From NCBI GenBank assembly GCA_052388025.1, contig JBQTIP010000309.1, positions 1 to 17,197 on the forward strand: a stretch of 17,197 bases of DNA, written 5' to 3'. The translations under genes and the position numbers were made by a program. This DNA is from JBQTIP01 sp052388025 (GTDB lineage: Bacteria; Actinomycetota; UBA4738; HRBIN12). Below, in pieces: positions 9,068 through 16,200 of this stretch. The notes under the pieces are model-generated. The model was not told where the DNA came from. It made no database searches and saw nothing but the letters and a program-made list of their open reading frames with translations. Within the stretch, counting starts at the first letter, position 1. The number at the start of each line of letters is the position of its first letter.

Positions 9068-10677
9068 TGCCGCTCTGGCTCGCGCACGAGGAACTTACCT
9101 CCGAGGAGCGCGAGCTGCTCGCGCCCTACTTCACGAACCTCGACGGGCCGGTGTTCGCGCTCGTGAACCTCCCGGAGGTCGTGAAGGGCGCGCTGTTCGC
9201 TCGATACTCACGCTCGCCGAAGTCCTTGCGCCGCTTGTTCCTCGACGAGTTCTCCGAGCAAGTCGGCGAGGACGGGAGGGGCGTCGCGCAGGTCGGCGTC
9301 GAGCGCGCCGAGAAGCTCTACGACCGCGTGTTCCTGGAGTACGGCGACGACTCGGTCGCGCAGCTCGGCGGCGTGCACCTCGCGTGCGAGCAGGCCTCGC
9401 AGCTCCTGTGCAAGGCGCTGGAATGGGGGCGCCTGGCCGCGTATCTGGAGCAGTCGACGCGGTACATGCCGTACAACGACCGGCCCGGCGGGCGGTGGCG
9501 GGTCACGACGCCGGCCGAGATCGAGGGGTCGGGACTCGCCGGGCGCTTCGCCGGCTTCGTCGATCTCGCGTTCGAGACGTACGGCCGCCTGTTCGAGCCC
9601 ATGCAGGAGTTCTATCGCGGGCTGTTCCCGAAGGATGCGAGCGACTCCGACTTCGTGTACCGCTCGACGATCCAGGCGAAGACGTGCGACACGCTCCGTG
9701 GGCTGCTGCCGGCCGCCACCCGATCGAACACGGGGATCTTCGCGACGGGACAGGCATATGAGCAGCTACTGCTCCGCCTGCGCGCGCACCCGCTGGAGGA
9801 GATGCGCGCCTACGCGGACCTCATGCTCACGGAGCTCCGCAAGGTCATCCCGGCCTTCCTGAAGCGCGTCGACGTGCCCGATCGAGGGGGCGAGTGGTCC
9901 GAGTACCTGGCCGACGTTCGGGAGCGCACCGCCGAGATCGCCGCGAAGTTCCTCCACGGGATGGAGCCGGGGCCGCGCGACGAGGTGACGCTCACCGACC
10001 ACGAACCCGACGGTGAGGAGAAGGTCGTAGCGGCGGCGCTGTACGCGGCGAGCGGCCTTCCGGACGACGAGCTGCTGTCGCTCGCGCGCTCGATGTCGCC
10101 CGGTGAGCGGGAGGTCGTCCTCTCCGCCTACGTGGGCGAGCGCCGCAACCGCCGCCACAAGCCGGGCCGGGCCTTCGAGCGGACCTCGTACCGGTTCGAC
10201 GTGCTTTGCGACTACGGCGCGTTCCGCGACCTCCAGCGCCACCGGCTGCTCACGATCGAGTGGCAGCGCCTAACGACCGACCACGGGTTCGAGCTGCCGC
10301 CGGAGATCGAGGCCGCCGGCATGCTCGACGACTGGAACCGGGTGATGGAGGCCTCGGCCGGGCTCCACGACGGGCTGCGCGAGGAGGGACTCGCCGACGC
10401 CGCACAGTACGCGGTCGCGATGGCCTACCGGATTCGGTTTGTCATGCAGATGAACGCCCGCGAGGCCATGCACCTGATCGAGCTGCGCTCCTCGCCGCAG
10501 GGGCACCCCGTGTACCGGCGCGTCGCCCAGCGGATGCACGAGCTGATCGACCGACAGGCCGGCCACCACGCGATCGCGGCGTCGATGAGCCACGTCGACC
10601 TCTCCAGCGTGGATCTGGAGCGCCTGGAGGCCGAGCGCCGGACCGAGGCCAAGCGCCGCGCTCTGGAGGCTCGGTAG
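9067..10677 (+). CDS. Two-domain ThyX-like (flavin-dependent thymidylate synthase-like) protein
   Basis: The 536-residue protein is two ThyX-type folds in tandem (about 30-290 and 340-525), roughly twice the usual ThyX length. The ThyX signature is RHR-x7-S. The first half has W120-G-R122 followed by seven residues and S130 (EQSTRY), so it keeps the Ser end but not RHR. The second half has R391-H-R393 followed by seven residues and R401, so it keeps RHR but lacks the Ser. Downstream, the second half has N463-A-R465 and R474 in an ELR motif, matching the nucleotide-binding NAR...LR region of ThyX. The first half has GQA and R239 in the same place. ThyX makes dTMP from dUMP with FAD and methylene-folate, using sites shared between subunits. 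A fused pair could rebuild one complete site, or could have another flavin-linked function. Annotated homologues of this double type are often just called FAD-dependent thymidylate synthase. The ATG overlaps the pknB stop. Confidence 0.82.
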
Positions 10678-10710
10678 CCGCCCGCTCGTCCCGGTAAGCT
10701 GGTCGATCCG

Positions 10711-10881
10711 ATGGACCGAGAGAGCACGTTCCTGCTGGCCCTGGGCATGCTGATCGCCGCCGCCGCGGTCGTCTCCGTGAGCGGCTGGGTGCTGTTCGTC
10801 CGGGACCGGCGCGCGAACCGCGCGGCGCGGGCCGTACCCGCGGCCGCCGAGCCGCATCCAGAGGTACCCGAGGAGCGCTAG
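10711..10881 (+). CDS. Small single-pass membrane protein (56 residues)
   Basis: The ORF encodes 56 residues: a short acidic N-terminus (MDREST), one hydrophobic helix (about 7-29, FLLALGMLIAAAAVVSVSGW), a basic stop-transfer stretch (about 33-44, RDRRANRAARA) and a Pro/Glu-rich end. The charges predict an outside N-terminus and inside C-terminus. No family is recognised. It fills the gap between the ThyX-like gene and hisC, with 33 nt upstream and 35 nt to hisC, in the same direction. I see no Shine-Dalgarno, but TAAGCT ends 10 nt before the ATG and could be a -10 for a near-leaderless message. That would make this gene the first of the his transcript. Its reality rests on its layout and position alone, so the call is moderate. 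Confidence 0.55.
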   Translation: MDRESTFLLALGMLIAAAAVVSVSGWVLFVRDRRANRAARAVPAAAEPHPEVPEER

Positions 10882-10916
10882 ATGCTCGCGCTCCTCGACG
10901 CGGAGCGGAGCCGCTC

Positions 10917-11969
10917 ATGAGCCCCGCCGAGCCACGCCCGGGCCTCCGAGAAGTGGAGCCCTACGCCGTGCCGCAGCCGGGCGTCCCGGTCCGGCTGAAC
11001 ACGAACGAGTGTCCCTATCCGCTGCCGGAGGGCTTCCGCGAGGACCTCTCCGAGTCGATCCGGCGCCTTCCGCTGAACCGGTACCCGGACCGGGAGGCCC
11101 TGCTGCTGCGGGAGGCCGTGGCCTCCTACGCCGGGCACCCCGTCGAGGGAACCTGGGTCGCGAACGGATCGAACGAGGTCATCCAGCAGCTGCTGCTCGC
11201 CTATGGGGGCCCCGGTCGCAGGGTCGCGCTGTTCGATCCGACGTACGCGCTCCACGAGCGACTGGCTTGGGTCGCGCACTCGTCACTAGTCCGTATCAGA
11301 CTAGATGCCCCGTTCATCATCTCGCCCGCCAATGTCGTCGAGGCCGTGGCGGCCCGGCCCCACGTGATCTTCGTCTGCTCCCCGAACAATCCCACCGGCA
11401 ACGCCCAGCCGCTCGGCGCCGTGAAGGAGCTGGCCTCGGAAGCCGGCTCGCTCGTGATCGTGGATGAGGCCTACATCGAGTTCGGCGGGCAGTCCGCCCT
11501 CTCTCTCATCGAAGGGCACCCGAACGTGGTCGTCGTGCGGACGTTCTCGAAGGCGTTCGCCCTGGCCGGCGCGAGGGTCGGCTACTGCCTGGCCGCGCCG
11601 GAGGTGATCGACGACCTCCGGCGGGTGCGGCTGCCCTACCACCTTTCCGCGCTGACTCAGGCTGCCGGACTCGCGGCGCTTCGCCACGCGCAAGAGGCGA
11701 ACGCGATCCTCGACGCCGTGCGCCGCGAACGGGACCGCGTCTCCGCGGCGCTGTCGGCGATGCCCGGCGTCGAGGCTTTCCCGTCCGACGCGAACTTCGT
11801 TCTCTTTCGCCCGCCGCGGCCGGCCGAGGAGGTCTGGCGCGGGTTGCTCGAGCGCGGCGTCTTGGTCCGGGACCTCGCGAGCGCGGTGCCCGGATGCCTG
11901 CGCGTCACGGCGGGCTCGCCCGATGAGGTGGACGCGTTCCTCGGAGCCCTAAAGGAGGTCCTGGCATGA
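10917..11969 (+). CDS. hisC: Histidinol-phosphate aminotransferase
   Basis: The 350-residue cytoplasmic enzyme is a PLP-dependent fold-type I aminotransferase that converts imidazole acetol-phosphate and glutamate to histidinol-phosphate. Visible features are the N-terminal RLNTNECPYPLP, the substrate and cofactor motifs NGSNEVIQQLLLAYG, VCSPNNPTGN and IVDEAYIEF, and K212 in TFSKAFALAGARVGY as the Schiff-base lysine, with the phosphate-binding arginine just after it. The length is normal for HisC. The start is ATG 10917, with GGAG 6 nt upstream. The stop overlaps the hisB ATG (ATGA at 11966-11969). hisD, which usually precedes hisC in actinobacteria, is not present; the small membrane gene sits there instead. 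Confidence 0.95.
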   Translation: MSPAEPRPGLREVEPYAVPQPGVPVRLNTNECPYPLPEGFREDLSESIRRLPLNRYPDREALLLREAVASYAGHPVEGTWVANGSNEVIQQLLLAYGGPGRRVALFDPTYALHERLAWVAHSSLVRIRLDAPFIISPANVVEAVAARPHVIFVCSPNNPTGNAQPLGAVKELASEAGSLVIVDEAYIEFGGQSALSLIEGHPNVVVVRTFSKAFALAGARVGYCLAAPEVIDDLRRVRLPYHLSALTQAAGLAALRHAQEANAILDAVRRERDRVSAALSAMPGVEAFPSDANFVLFRPPRPAEEVWRGLLERGVLVRDLASAVPGCLRVTAGSPDEVDAFLGALKEVLA

Positions 11970-12553
11970 CCACGCGAGCGGCCACGGTGGAGCGAGCAAC
12001 CAAGGAGACGAGTGTGCGGGTCGAGCTGCTCGTCGACGGGTCGGGAGCCGCCGCGGCCGACACCGGCCTCCCCTTCTTCAACCACATGCTGGAACAGCTC
12101 GGGACCCACGCGGGGTTCGATCTCGCGGTGACCGCGAAGGGCGACCTTGAGATCGACGGCCACCACACCGTGGAGGATGTCGGCCTCGCCGTCGGGCAGG
12201 CGCTGGCGGAGGCCCTCGGGGACAAGCGCGGCATCCGCCGGTTTGGGTCGGTCGCCGTCCCGCTCGACGAGGCGCTGGTCGAGGTCGACCTCGACCTGTC
12301 CGGCCGCCCGTTCGTCGTGCACGAGGTGCCGGTCCCCTCCGAGACCATCGGGAGCTACGACACGGGACTCACGGAGGACTTCGTGCGCGCCTTCGCGACG
12401 GCCGCGGGCATCACTGTTCACGTCCGCCTCATCGGCGGCCGGAGCCCGCACCACGTCATCGAGGCGGAGTTCAAGGCGCTGGCGCGGGCGCTCGGCGACG
12501 CGTGCCGCCAGACGGGCCTGGACGCCGCGCCCTCCACGAAGGGCGCACTGTGA
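11966..12553 (+). CDS. hisB: Imidazoleglycerol-phosphate dehydratase
   Basis: The 195-residue enzyme dehydrates imidazole-glycerol phosphate to imidazole-acetol phosphate, the step before HisC. The manganese-binding motifs are clear: FFNHML with H40, H66-H67-x-x-E70-D71 in GHHTVEDVG, and H162-H163-x-x-E166 in SPHHVIEAEFKA. The C-terminal PSTKGAL is typical of the family. It is the monofunctional type, with no phosphatase domain, so histidinol phosphatase must be encoded elsewhere. A strong AAGGAGG lies 7 nt before ATG 11966 inside the end of hisC, and the start overlaps the hisC stop. Its own stop overlaps the hisH GTG. Confidence 0.97.
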   Translation: MTTRAATVERATKETSVRVELLVDGSGAAAADTGLPFFNHMLEQLGTHAGFDLAVTAKGDLEIDGHHTVEDVGLAVGQALAEALGDKRGIRRFGSVAVPLDEALVEVDLDLSGRPFVVHEVPVPSETIGSYDTGLTEDFVRAFATAAGITVHVRLIGGRSPHHVIEAEFKALARALGDACRQTGLDAAPSTKGAL

Positions 12554-13152
12554 CGATCGCGATCCTCGACTACGGCATGGGGAACCTGCGATCCGTCGCG
12601 CGCGCCGTCGAGCACGTGGGCGGGAAGGCCGAGGCCACCGCCGACCCCGAGACGGTCGCGCAGGCCGACGCGCTGATCGTTCCCGGCGTCGGGCACTTCG
12701 GGGCATGCATGCGGAACCTCGCACGCGACGGGCTCGACGGCGCCGTCCGCGCCTTCGCGGGGAGCGGCCGGCCGGTCTTCGGCGTGTGCCTCGGGATGCA
12801 GGTGCTGTTCGAGCAAAGCGAGGAGGACCCGGCGGAGGGGCTCGGCCTGATCCCCGGCCGGTCCCGCAAGCTTCCGGCGAGCGTGAAGGTCCCGCACATG
12901 GGCTGGAACACGGTCGAGTGGTCCGGCCGGCATCCGTACGTGGACGGCGTCCCGAGCAGCACGCGCTTTTACTTCGTGCACTCCTACGCCGCCGACGTGG
13001 TGGCAGGGACCACCGTCGGCGTGACCGACCACGGACGCCCGTTCTCCGCCGTGGTGGCGCAAAGAAACCTATTCGCGACGCAGTTCCACCCGGAGAAATC
13101 CGGCGAGGCGGGCCTTGCGATCTACGAGGCCTTCGTGAAGGAGGTCGCGTGA
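12550..13152 (+). CDS. hisH: Imidazole glycerol phosphate synthase, glutaminase subunit
   Basis: The 200-residue class I glutamine amidotransferase hydrolyses glutamine and channels ammonia to HisF. The nucleophile is C80 in FGVCLGMQVLFE, and the rest of the triad is H180 and E182 in QFHPEKSGEAG. The N-terminal AILDYGMGNLRSV is typical HisH. The start is GTG 12550, overlapping the hisB stop (GTGA). An in-frame start further up at 12502 lies inside hisB and would spoil the conserved N-terminus. The hisA GTG overlaps its stop in the same manner. HisH and HisF are separated only by hisA, which favours balanced synthesis of the heterodimer. Confidence 0.96.
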   Translation: MTIAILDYGMGNLRSVARAVEHVGGKAEATADPETVAQADALIVPGVGHFGACMRNLARDGLDGAVRAFAGSGRPVFGVCLGMQVLFEQSEEDPAEGLGLIPGRSRKLPASVKVPHMGWNTVEWSGRHPYVDGVPSSTRFYFVHSYAADVVAGTTVGVTDHGRPFSAVVAQRNLFATQFHPEKSGEAGLAIYEAFVKEVA

Positions 13153-13850
13153 TCGTCATACCGGCGATCGACCTGCGCGGCGGGCGCTGCGTGCGGCTCC
13201 TCCGGGGCGACCCGCAGGCCGAGACCGAGTACGACGCCGATCCGGTGGCCGTCGCACGCCGTTTCGAGACCGAGGGAGCGCGGCGCCTCCACGTGGTCGA
13301 CCTGAACGCCGCGCTCGGCAACGGATCGAACCGCGAGACCGTGGCGGCCATCTGCCGGAGCGTCGCCATCCCGGTGCAGGTGGGCGGCGGCCTCCGAACG
13401 ATCGAGGCCGTCGAGGACGTGCTGGGGGAAGGGGCCGCTCGCGCGGTCATCGGGACCGCCGCCGCGCTCGATCCCGGGTTCGTCGCCGAGGCGGCCGACA
13501 GGTTCGGCGACCGCTTGGTCGTGGCGGTCGACGTCGAGGGCGACCGCGCGATGGTCCGGGGCTGGCAGGAGGAGGGCCCGCCGATCGACGAGGCCGTACC
13601 GGCGCTCGAGGAGGCCGGCGCGCCGCGATTCCTGATCACGTCCATCGCGGTGGACGGCACGCTGGAGGGCCCCGATCTGGCTCTTTACGAGCGAGTGCTC
13701 GCCCTCACCGACCGGCCGGTCATCGCGAGCGGCGGCGTCCGCTCCGCGGACGACGTGCGGGCGCTTCGCGACCTCGGGGCCGAGGGCGTGGTCGTGGGCA
13801 AGGCCCTGTACGAGGGGACGCTCGAGCTCACGGAGGTTGTCCGGGGATGA
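13149..13850 (+). CDS. hisA: ProFAR isomerase HisA (possibly bifunctional PriA)
   Basis: The 233-residue TIM-barrel enzyme isomerises the ring-opened aminoaldose ProFAR to PRFAR. The catalytic Asp pair is D8 in IPAIDL and D128 in AVDVEG. Phosphate-binding motifs include VGGGLRTIEAV and SGGVRSADDV. In many actinobacteria this enzyme is PriA, which also serves as TrpF in tryptophan synthesis. I cannot separate HisA from PriA by eye, and no trpF is in the window. The start is GTG 13149, with AAGGAGG 4 nt upstream and overlap with the hisH stop. The longer frame upstream reads only through hisB/hisH in another frame. The stop overlaps the hisF ATG. Confidence 0.94.
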   Translation: MIVIPAIDLRGGRCVRLLRGDPQAETEYDADPVAVARRFETEGARRLHVVDLNAALGNGSNRETVAAICRSVAIPVQVGGGLRTIEAVEDVLGEGAARAVIGTAAALDPGFVAEAADRFGDRLVVAVDVEGDRAMVRGWQEEGPPIDEAVPALEEAGAPRFLITSIAVDGTLEGPDLALYERVLALTDRPVIASGGVRSADDVRALRDLGAEGVVVGKALYEGTLELTEVVRG

Positions 13851-14608
13851 CGCTCGCGAAGCGCCTGATCCCATGCCTGGACGTCGACGCCGGACGCGTG
13901 GTGAAGGGCACACGGTTCGTCGATCTCCGCGACGCGGGGGACCCGGCGGAGCTGGCGGCCCGCTACGACGCCGAAGGCGCCGACGAGCTGGTGTTCCTCG
14001 ACATCACGGCCACGGTGGAAGGGCGCGAGTCCACCTACGAGGTCATCTCGCGCACGGCCGAGCAGGTGTTCATCCCCCTGACCGTGGGCGGGGGCGTCCG
14101 GGGTGAGGACGACGTCCGGTCGCTCCTGCGCGCCGGCGCCGACAAGGTCTCGCTCAACACGGCGGCCGTGCGCGACCCGTCGCTGCTCTCGCGATGCGCC
14201 GATCGGTTCGGGACGCAGTGCGTGGTCGTCGCGATCGATGCCAAGCGAGCGGACGGTCACTGGGAGGCGTTCGTCGACGCTGGCCGGACCGAGACTGGCC
14301 GGGACGCCGTCTCCTGGGCGGCGGAGGCTACCGCGGAGCGGGGCGCGGGCGAGGTCCTGCTGACGTCCATGGACCGGGACGGCACGGGCCAGGGCTACGA
14401 CATCGAGCTGTTGCGCGCCGTGAGCGACGCCGTTCGCGTCCCCGTCGTGGCCTCGGGCGGGGCCGGCGAGCTCCGGCACTTCGCCGAGGCACTCACCGAC
14501 GGGGGGGCCGACGCCGCGCTGGCGGCCTCACGGTTCCATTTCGGCGAGCTGACGCTCCGGCAGGTGAAGGAGTACCTGGACGAACGAGGCATCCCCGTGA
14601 GGATCTAG
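13847..14608 (+). CDS. hisF: Imidazole glycerol phosphate synthase, cyclase subunit
   Basis: The 253-residue TIM barrel is the synthase half of the HisH-HisF complex. It cyclises PRFAR with ammonia to give imidazole-glycerol phosphate and AICAR. The catalytic residues are D12 in IPCLDVDAGRVVKG and D131 in VVAIDAKR. The phosphate sites TVGGGVR and ASGGAGEL are intact, and LLTSMDRDGTGQGYD is family-typical. The ATG overlaps the hisA stop (ATGA at 13847-13850), with GGAGG 10 nt upstream. hisI follows after 4 nt. The length is normal and nothing is missing. Confidence 0.97.
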   Translation: MTLAKRLIPCLDVDAGRVVKGTRFVDLRDAGDPAELAARYDAEGADELVFLDITATVEGRESTYEVISRTAEQVFIPLTVGGGVRGEDDVRSLLRAGADKVSLNTAAVRDPSLLSRCADRFGTQCVVVAIDAKRADGHWEAFVDAGRTETGRDAVSWAAEATAERGAGEVLLTSMDRDGTGQGYDIELLRAVSDAVRVPVVASGGAGELRHFAEALTDGGADAALAASRFHFGELTLRQVKEYLDERGIPVRI

Positions 14609-14612
14609 CAGC

Positions 14613-14966
14613 GTGGACCTCGTGGATCTCGGTGAGCTCCGCTTCGACGAGGACGGCCTGATACCCGCGGTGGTGCAGGACGCCCAGAACGGCGACGTCC
14701 TGATGCTCGCATGGATGACCCGGGAATCCTTGCAGCGCACCATCGAGGAGGGGCGAACCGTCTTCTGGAGCCGCTCGCGGCAGGAGCTGTGGCGCAAGGG
14801 CGACACCTCCGGCCACGTCCAGCACGTCGAGGAGCTCCGGGTCGATTGCGACGCCGACGTCTTGCTGGTGCGCGTGCACCAGGAGGGCGCGGCGTGCCAC
14901 ACCGGCGAGCGATCGTGCTTCTATCGCGGGCTCGACGGGTCGATAAGTTGGAGCCGTTCGAAGTAG
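14613..14966 (+). CDS. hisI: Phosphoribosyl-AMP cyclohydrolase
   Basis: The 117-residue enzyme opens the adenine ring of PR-AMP, the third step of histidine synthesis. Signature residues are the magnesium/zinc site D78-C79-D80-A-D82 and the zinc cysteines C95 (ACHTGE) and C102 (RSCFYR). The motifs LMLAWMTRESL and FWSRSRQELWRKG are standard. It is the monofunctional type, so the phosphoribosyl-ATP pyrophosphatase HisE must be elsewhere. The start is GTG 14613, 4 nt after the hisF stop. The final 46 bases overlap, antisense, the 3' end of a PIN-domain toxin remnant, which may have been left by an insertion just behind hisI. Confidence 0.96.
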   Translation: MDLVDLGELRFDEDGLIPAVVQDAQNGDVLMLAWMTRESLQRTIEEGRTVFWSRSRQELWRKGDTSGHVQHVEELRVDCDADVLLVRVHQEGAACHTGERSCFYRGLDGSISWSRSK

Positions 14967-15175
14967 GTGCGGTAGAAACCACGATCCCGCGTCAGGAATC
15001 GGTCGGCTCGCATCCATGCGTGCGCGCCGATCAGGAAATCCGACACGATCCGGTCGCGAGCACCTCGCCGGCCCTGGTGCCTTCGCCACTCCGACCCTGC
15101 GGCCAGCGCCACCTCCGGGTCGATCGGGGCGAAGTCCACCCGCGCCGTTCGCAGAGCCTCCTCGGCGGCCCGGAT
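14921..15175 (-). pseudogene. PIN-domain (VapC-like) toxin remnant, N-terminal part missing
   Basis: About 85 codons read like the C-terminal half of a PIN-domain ribonuclease. They include the SDFLIGAHAW helix, with the conserved Asp, and LTRDRGFYRTYF, the usual TRD-x-x-F/Y block carrying the last acidic residue, ending in LQLIDP. The N-terminal strand with the first catalytic Asp, and the middle Glu helix, are absent. The frame has no plausible full-length start and runs into the hisG 5' region. A GTG at 15139 opens only 72 residues. No antitoxin is seen. VapC toxins cleave RNA using three or four acidic residues, so this fragment should be inactive. It is antisense to the his genes, overlaps the last 46 bp of hisI, and fills most of the unusual 232-bp gap in an otherwise tight operon. 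The fragment is probably left from a toxin-antitoxin insertion, though a short functional protein cannot be excluded. Confidence 0.65.
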
Positions 15176-15184
15176 GCCCGCAGT

Positions 15185-15190
15185 TAGACT
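15185..15190 (+). promoter_or_regulatory. Candidate -10 element for leaderless hisG
   Basis: TAGACT fits TAnnnT and ends 8 nt before the hisG ATG. There is no Shine-Dalgarno in front of hisG. This layout is typical of leaderless transcripts in actinobacteria. No clear -35 is seen. A private promoter would restore hisG expression across the gap made by the toxin remnant. Confidence 0.3.
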
Positions 15191-15198
15191 TCTTCGCC

Positions 15199-16074
15199 AT
15201 GTTGAAGCTCGTGATACCCAAGGGCTCCCTGGAGGAGCAGACCCTCCGCCTGCTGGAGGCGGCGGACCTCCACGTGCTCCGGGGGTCCTCTCGCGACTAC
15301 CACGGCCGTATCGAGGATGACAGGATCGAGCGCGTGTCGCTACTGCGCCCGCAGGAGATCCCGCGCTACGTCGAGGACGGGTTCTTCGACCTCGGGATCA
15401 CCGGGCGCGACTGGATCGTGGAGACCGGTGCCGACGTCGAGGTGCTCACCTCCCTCGAGTACGCGAAGAGCGGGACGGGCCACGGGGTGAGGGTCGTGCT
15501 GGCGGTCCCGATCGACCACCCGGCCGAGAGCGCGAAGGATCTGCCGGCCGACTCGCGCATCTCCACGGAGTATCCGAACATCGTCGAGCGCTACTTCGCC
15601 GAGCTCGGCATCCCGATCAAGGTGACCTGGTCCTACGGCGCGACGGAGGCCAAGGTTCCCGAGATCGTCGACGCGATCGTGGACGTCACCGAGACCGGCA
15701 GCACGCTCCGCGCGCACGGCATGAAGATCATCGCGACGCTGCTCGAGTCCGAGGTGCTGTTGATCGCGAGCAAGGAGGCCGCAGCCGACCCGGGGAAGAG
15801 AGCGGCCATGGACGACATCGCGACGCTGTTGCTCGGAGCGCTTCGGGCCCAGGGAATGGTGCTCATCAAGCTGAACGTCTCGGAGGAGCGGCTGAAGGAG
15901 CTGCTGGAGTTCGTTCCGGCCATGAAGGCCCCCACGGTCTCGCCGCTCGCGGAGAACGGCTATGCCGTTGAGACCGTGGTTGAGAAGTCGCAGGTCAACA
16001 CCCTGATACCGCTGCTCAAGTCCCACGGCGCGACCGACATCCTCGAGCTCCCCATCTCCAAGATCGTCCCCTGA
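15199..16074 (+). CDS. hisG: ATP phosphoribosyltransferase, long form
   Basis: The 291-residue enzyme catalyses the first, feedback-controlled step of histidine synthesis, joining ATP and PRPP. Visible features are the N-terminal LKLVIPKGSLEEQTL, the substrate-site DLGITGRDWI, and the PRPP loop D162-V-T-E-T-G-S-T-L-R at about 162-171. A C-terminal regulatory ACT-like domain (about 215-291) marks the long HisG that binds histidine itself and needs no HisZ. I place the start at ATG 15199, where the conserved N-terminus begins; a longer frame from 15016 reads through the gap. There is no ribosome site, and a -10-like TAGACT ends 8 nt upstream, so the message may be leaderless. Separation from the other his genes by 232 bp suggests partly independent control. 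The gene ends 68 bp before a strong hairpin. Confidence 0.96.
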   Translation: MLKLVIPKGSLEEQTLRLLEAADLHVLRGSSRDYHGRIEDDRIERVSLLRPQEIPRYVEDGFFDLGITGRDWIVETGADVEVLTSLEYAKSGTGHGVRVVLAVPIDHPAESAKDLPADSRISTEYPNIVERYFAELGIPIKVTWSYGATEAKVPEIVDAIVDVTETGSTLRAHGMKIIATLLESEVLLIASKEAAADPGKRAAMDDIATLLLGALRAQGMVLIKLNVSEERLKELLEFVPAMKAPTVSPLAENGYAVETVVEKSQVNTLIPLLKSHGATDILELPISKIVP

Positions 16075-16142
16075 CCCCCGCTCGTAAGACGAGGCTTGAC
16101 ACTGAACCCGCCCCTCGAGGAGCACGAGCCGGCGCTCGATCA

Positions 16143-16192
16143 GCGAGCCGATGCGGGTCGGGCTTTCGTAGGCCTGACCCGCATCGGCTCGC
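16143..16192. terminator. Long inverted repeat between convergent hisG and osmC
   Basis: GCGAGCCGATGCGGGTC (16143-16159) is the exact reverse complement of GACCCGCATCGGCTCGC (16176-16192). The pairing extends inward with five more pairs (two of them G-U) to a 6-nt loop TTCGTA, giving a 22-bp stem. It lies between the hisG stop (16074) and the osmC stop (16201), which face each other, so it is placed to end both transcripts. No U-tract follows on either strand, so it is not a textbook intrinsic terminator. Actinobacterial terminators often lack a U-tract, which makes a bidirectional terminator the simplest reading. Confidence 0.65.
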
Positions 16193-16200
16193 GACGCAGG

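Noticed and set aside
10882..10920. A 12-codon ORF (MLALLDAERSRS) starting right after the small membrane gene stop and overlapping the hisC ATG, considered as a histidine leader peptide.
   Set aside because: It contains no histidine codons, has no attenuator hairpins after it, and is short enough to be chance.
11657..13660. A 667-codon minus-strand ORF antisense to hisC-hisB-hisH-hisA.
   Set aside because: Low-complexity Arg/Ser/Pro composition and no motifs; the long open frame is a GC-rich artefact opposite well-supported his genes.
16081..16093. Small hairpin CTCGT-AAG-ACGAG just after hisG, considered as the hisG terminator.
   Set aside because: A 5-bp stem with a 3-nt loop and no U-run is too weak; the long inverted repeat downstream is a better candidate.
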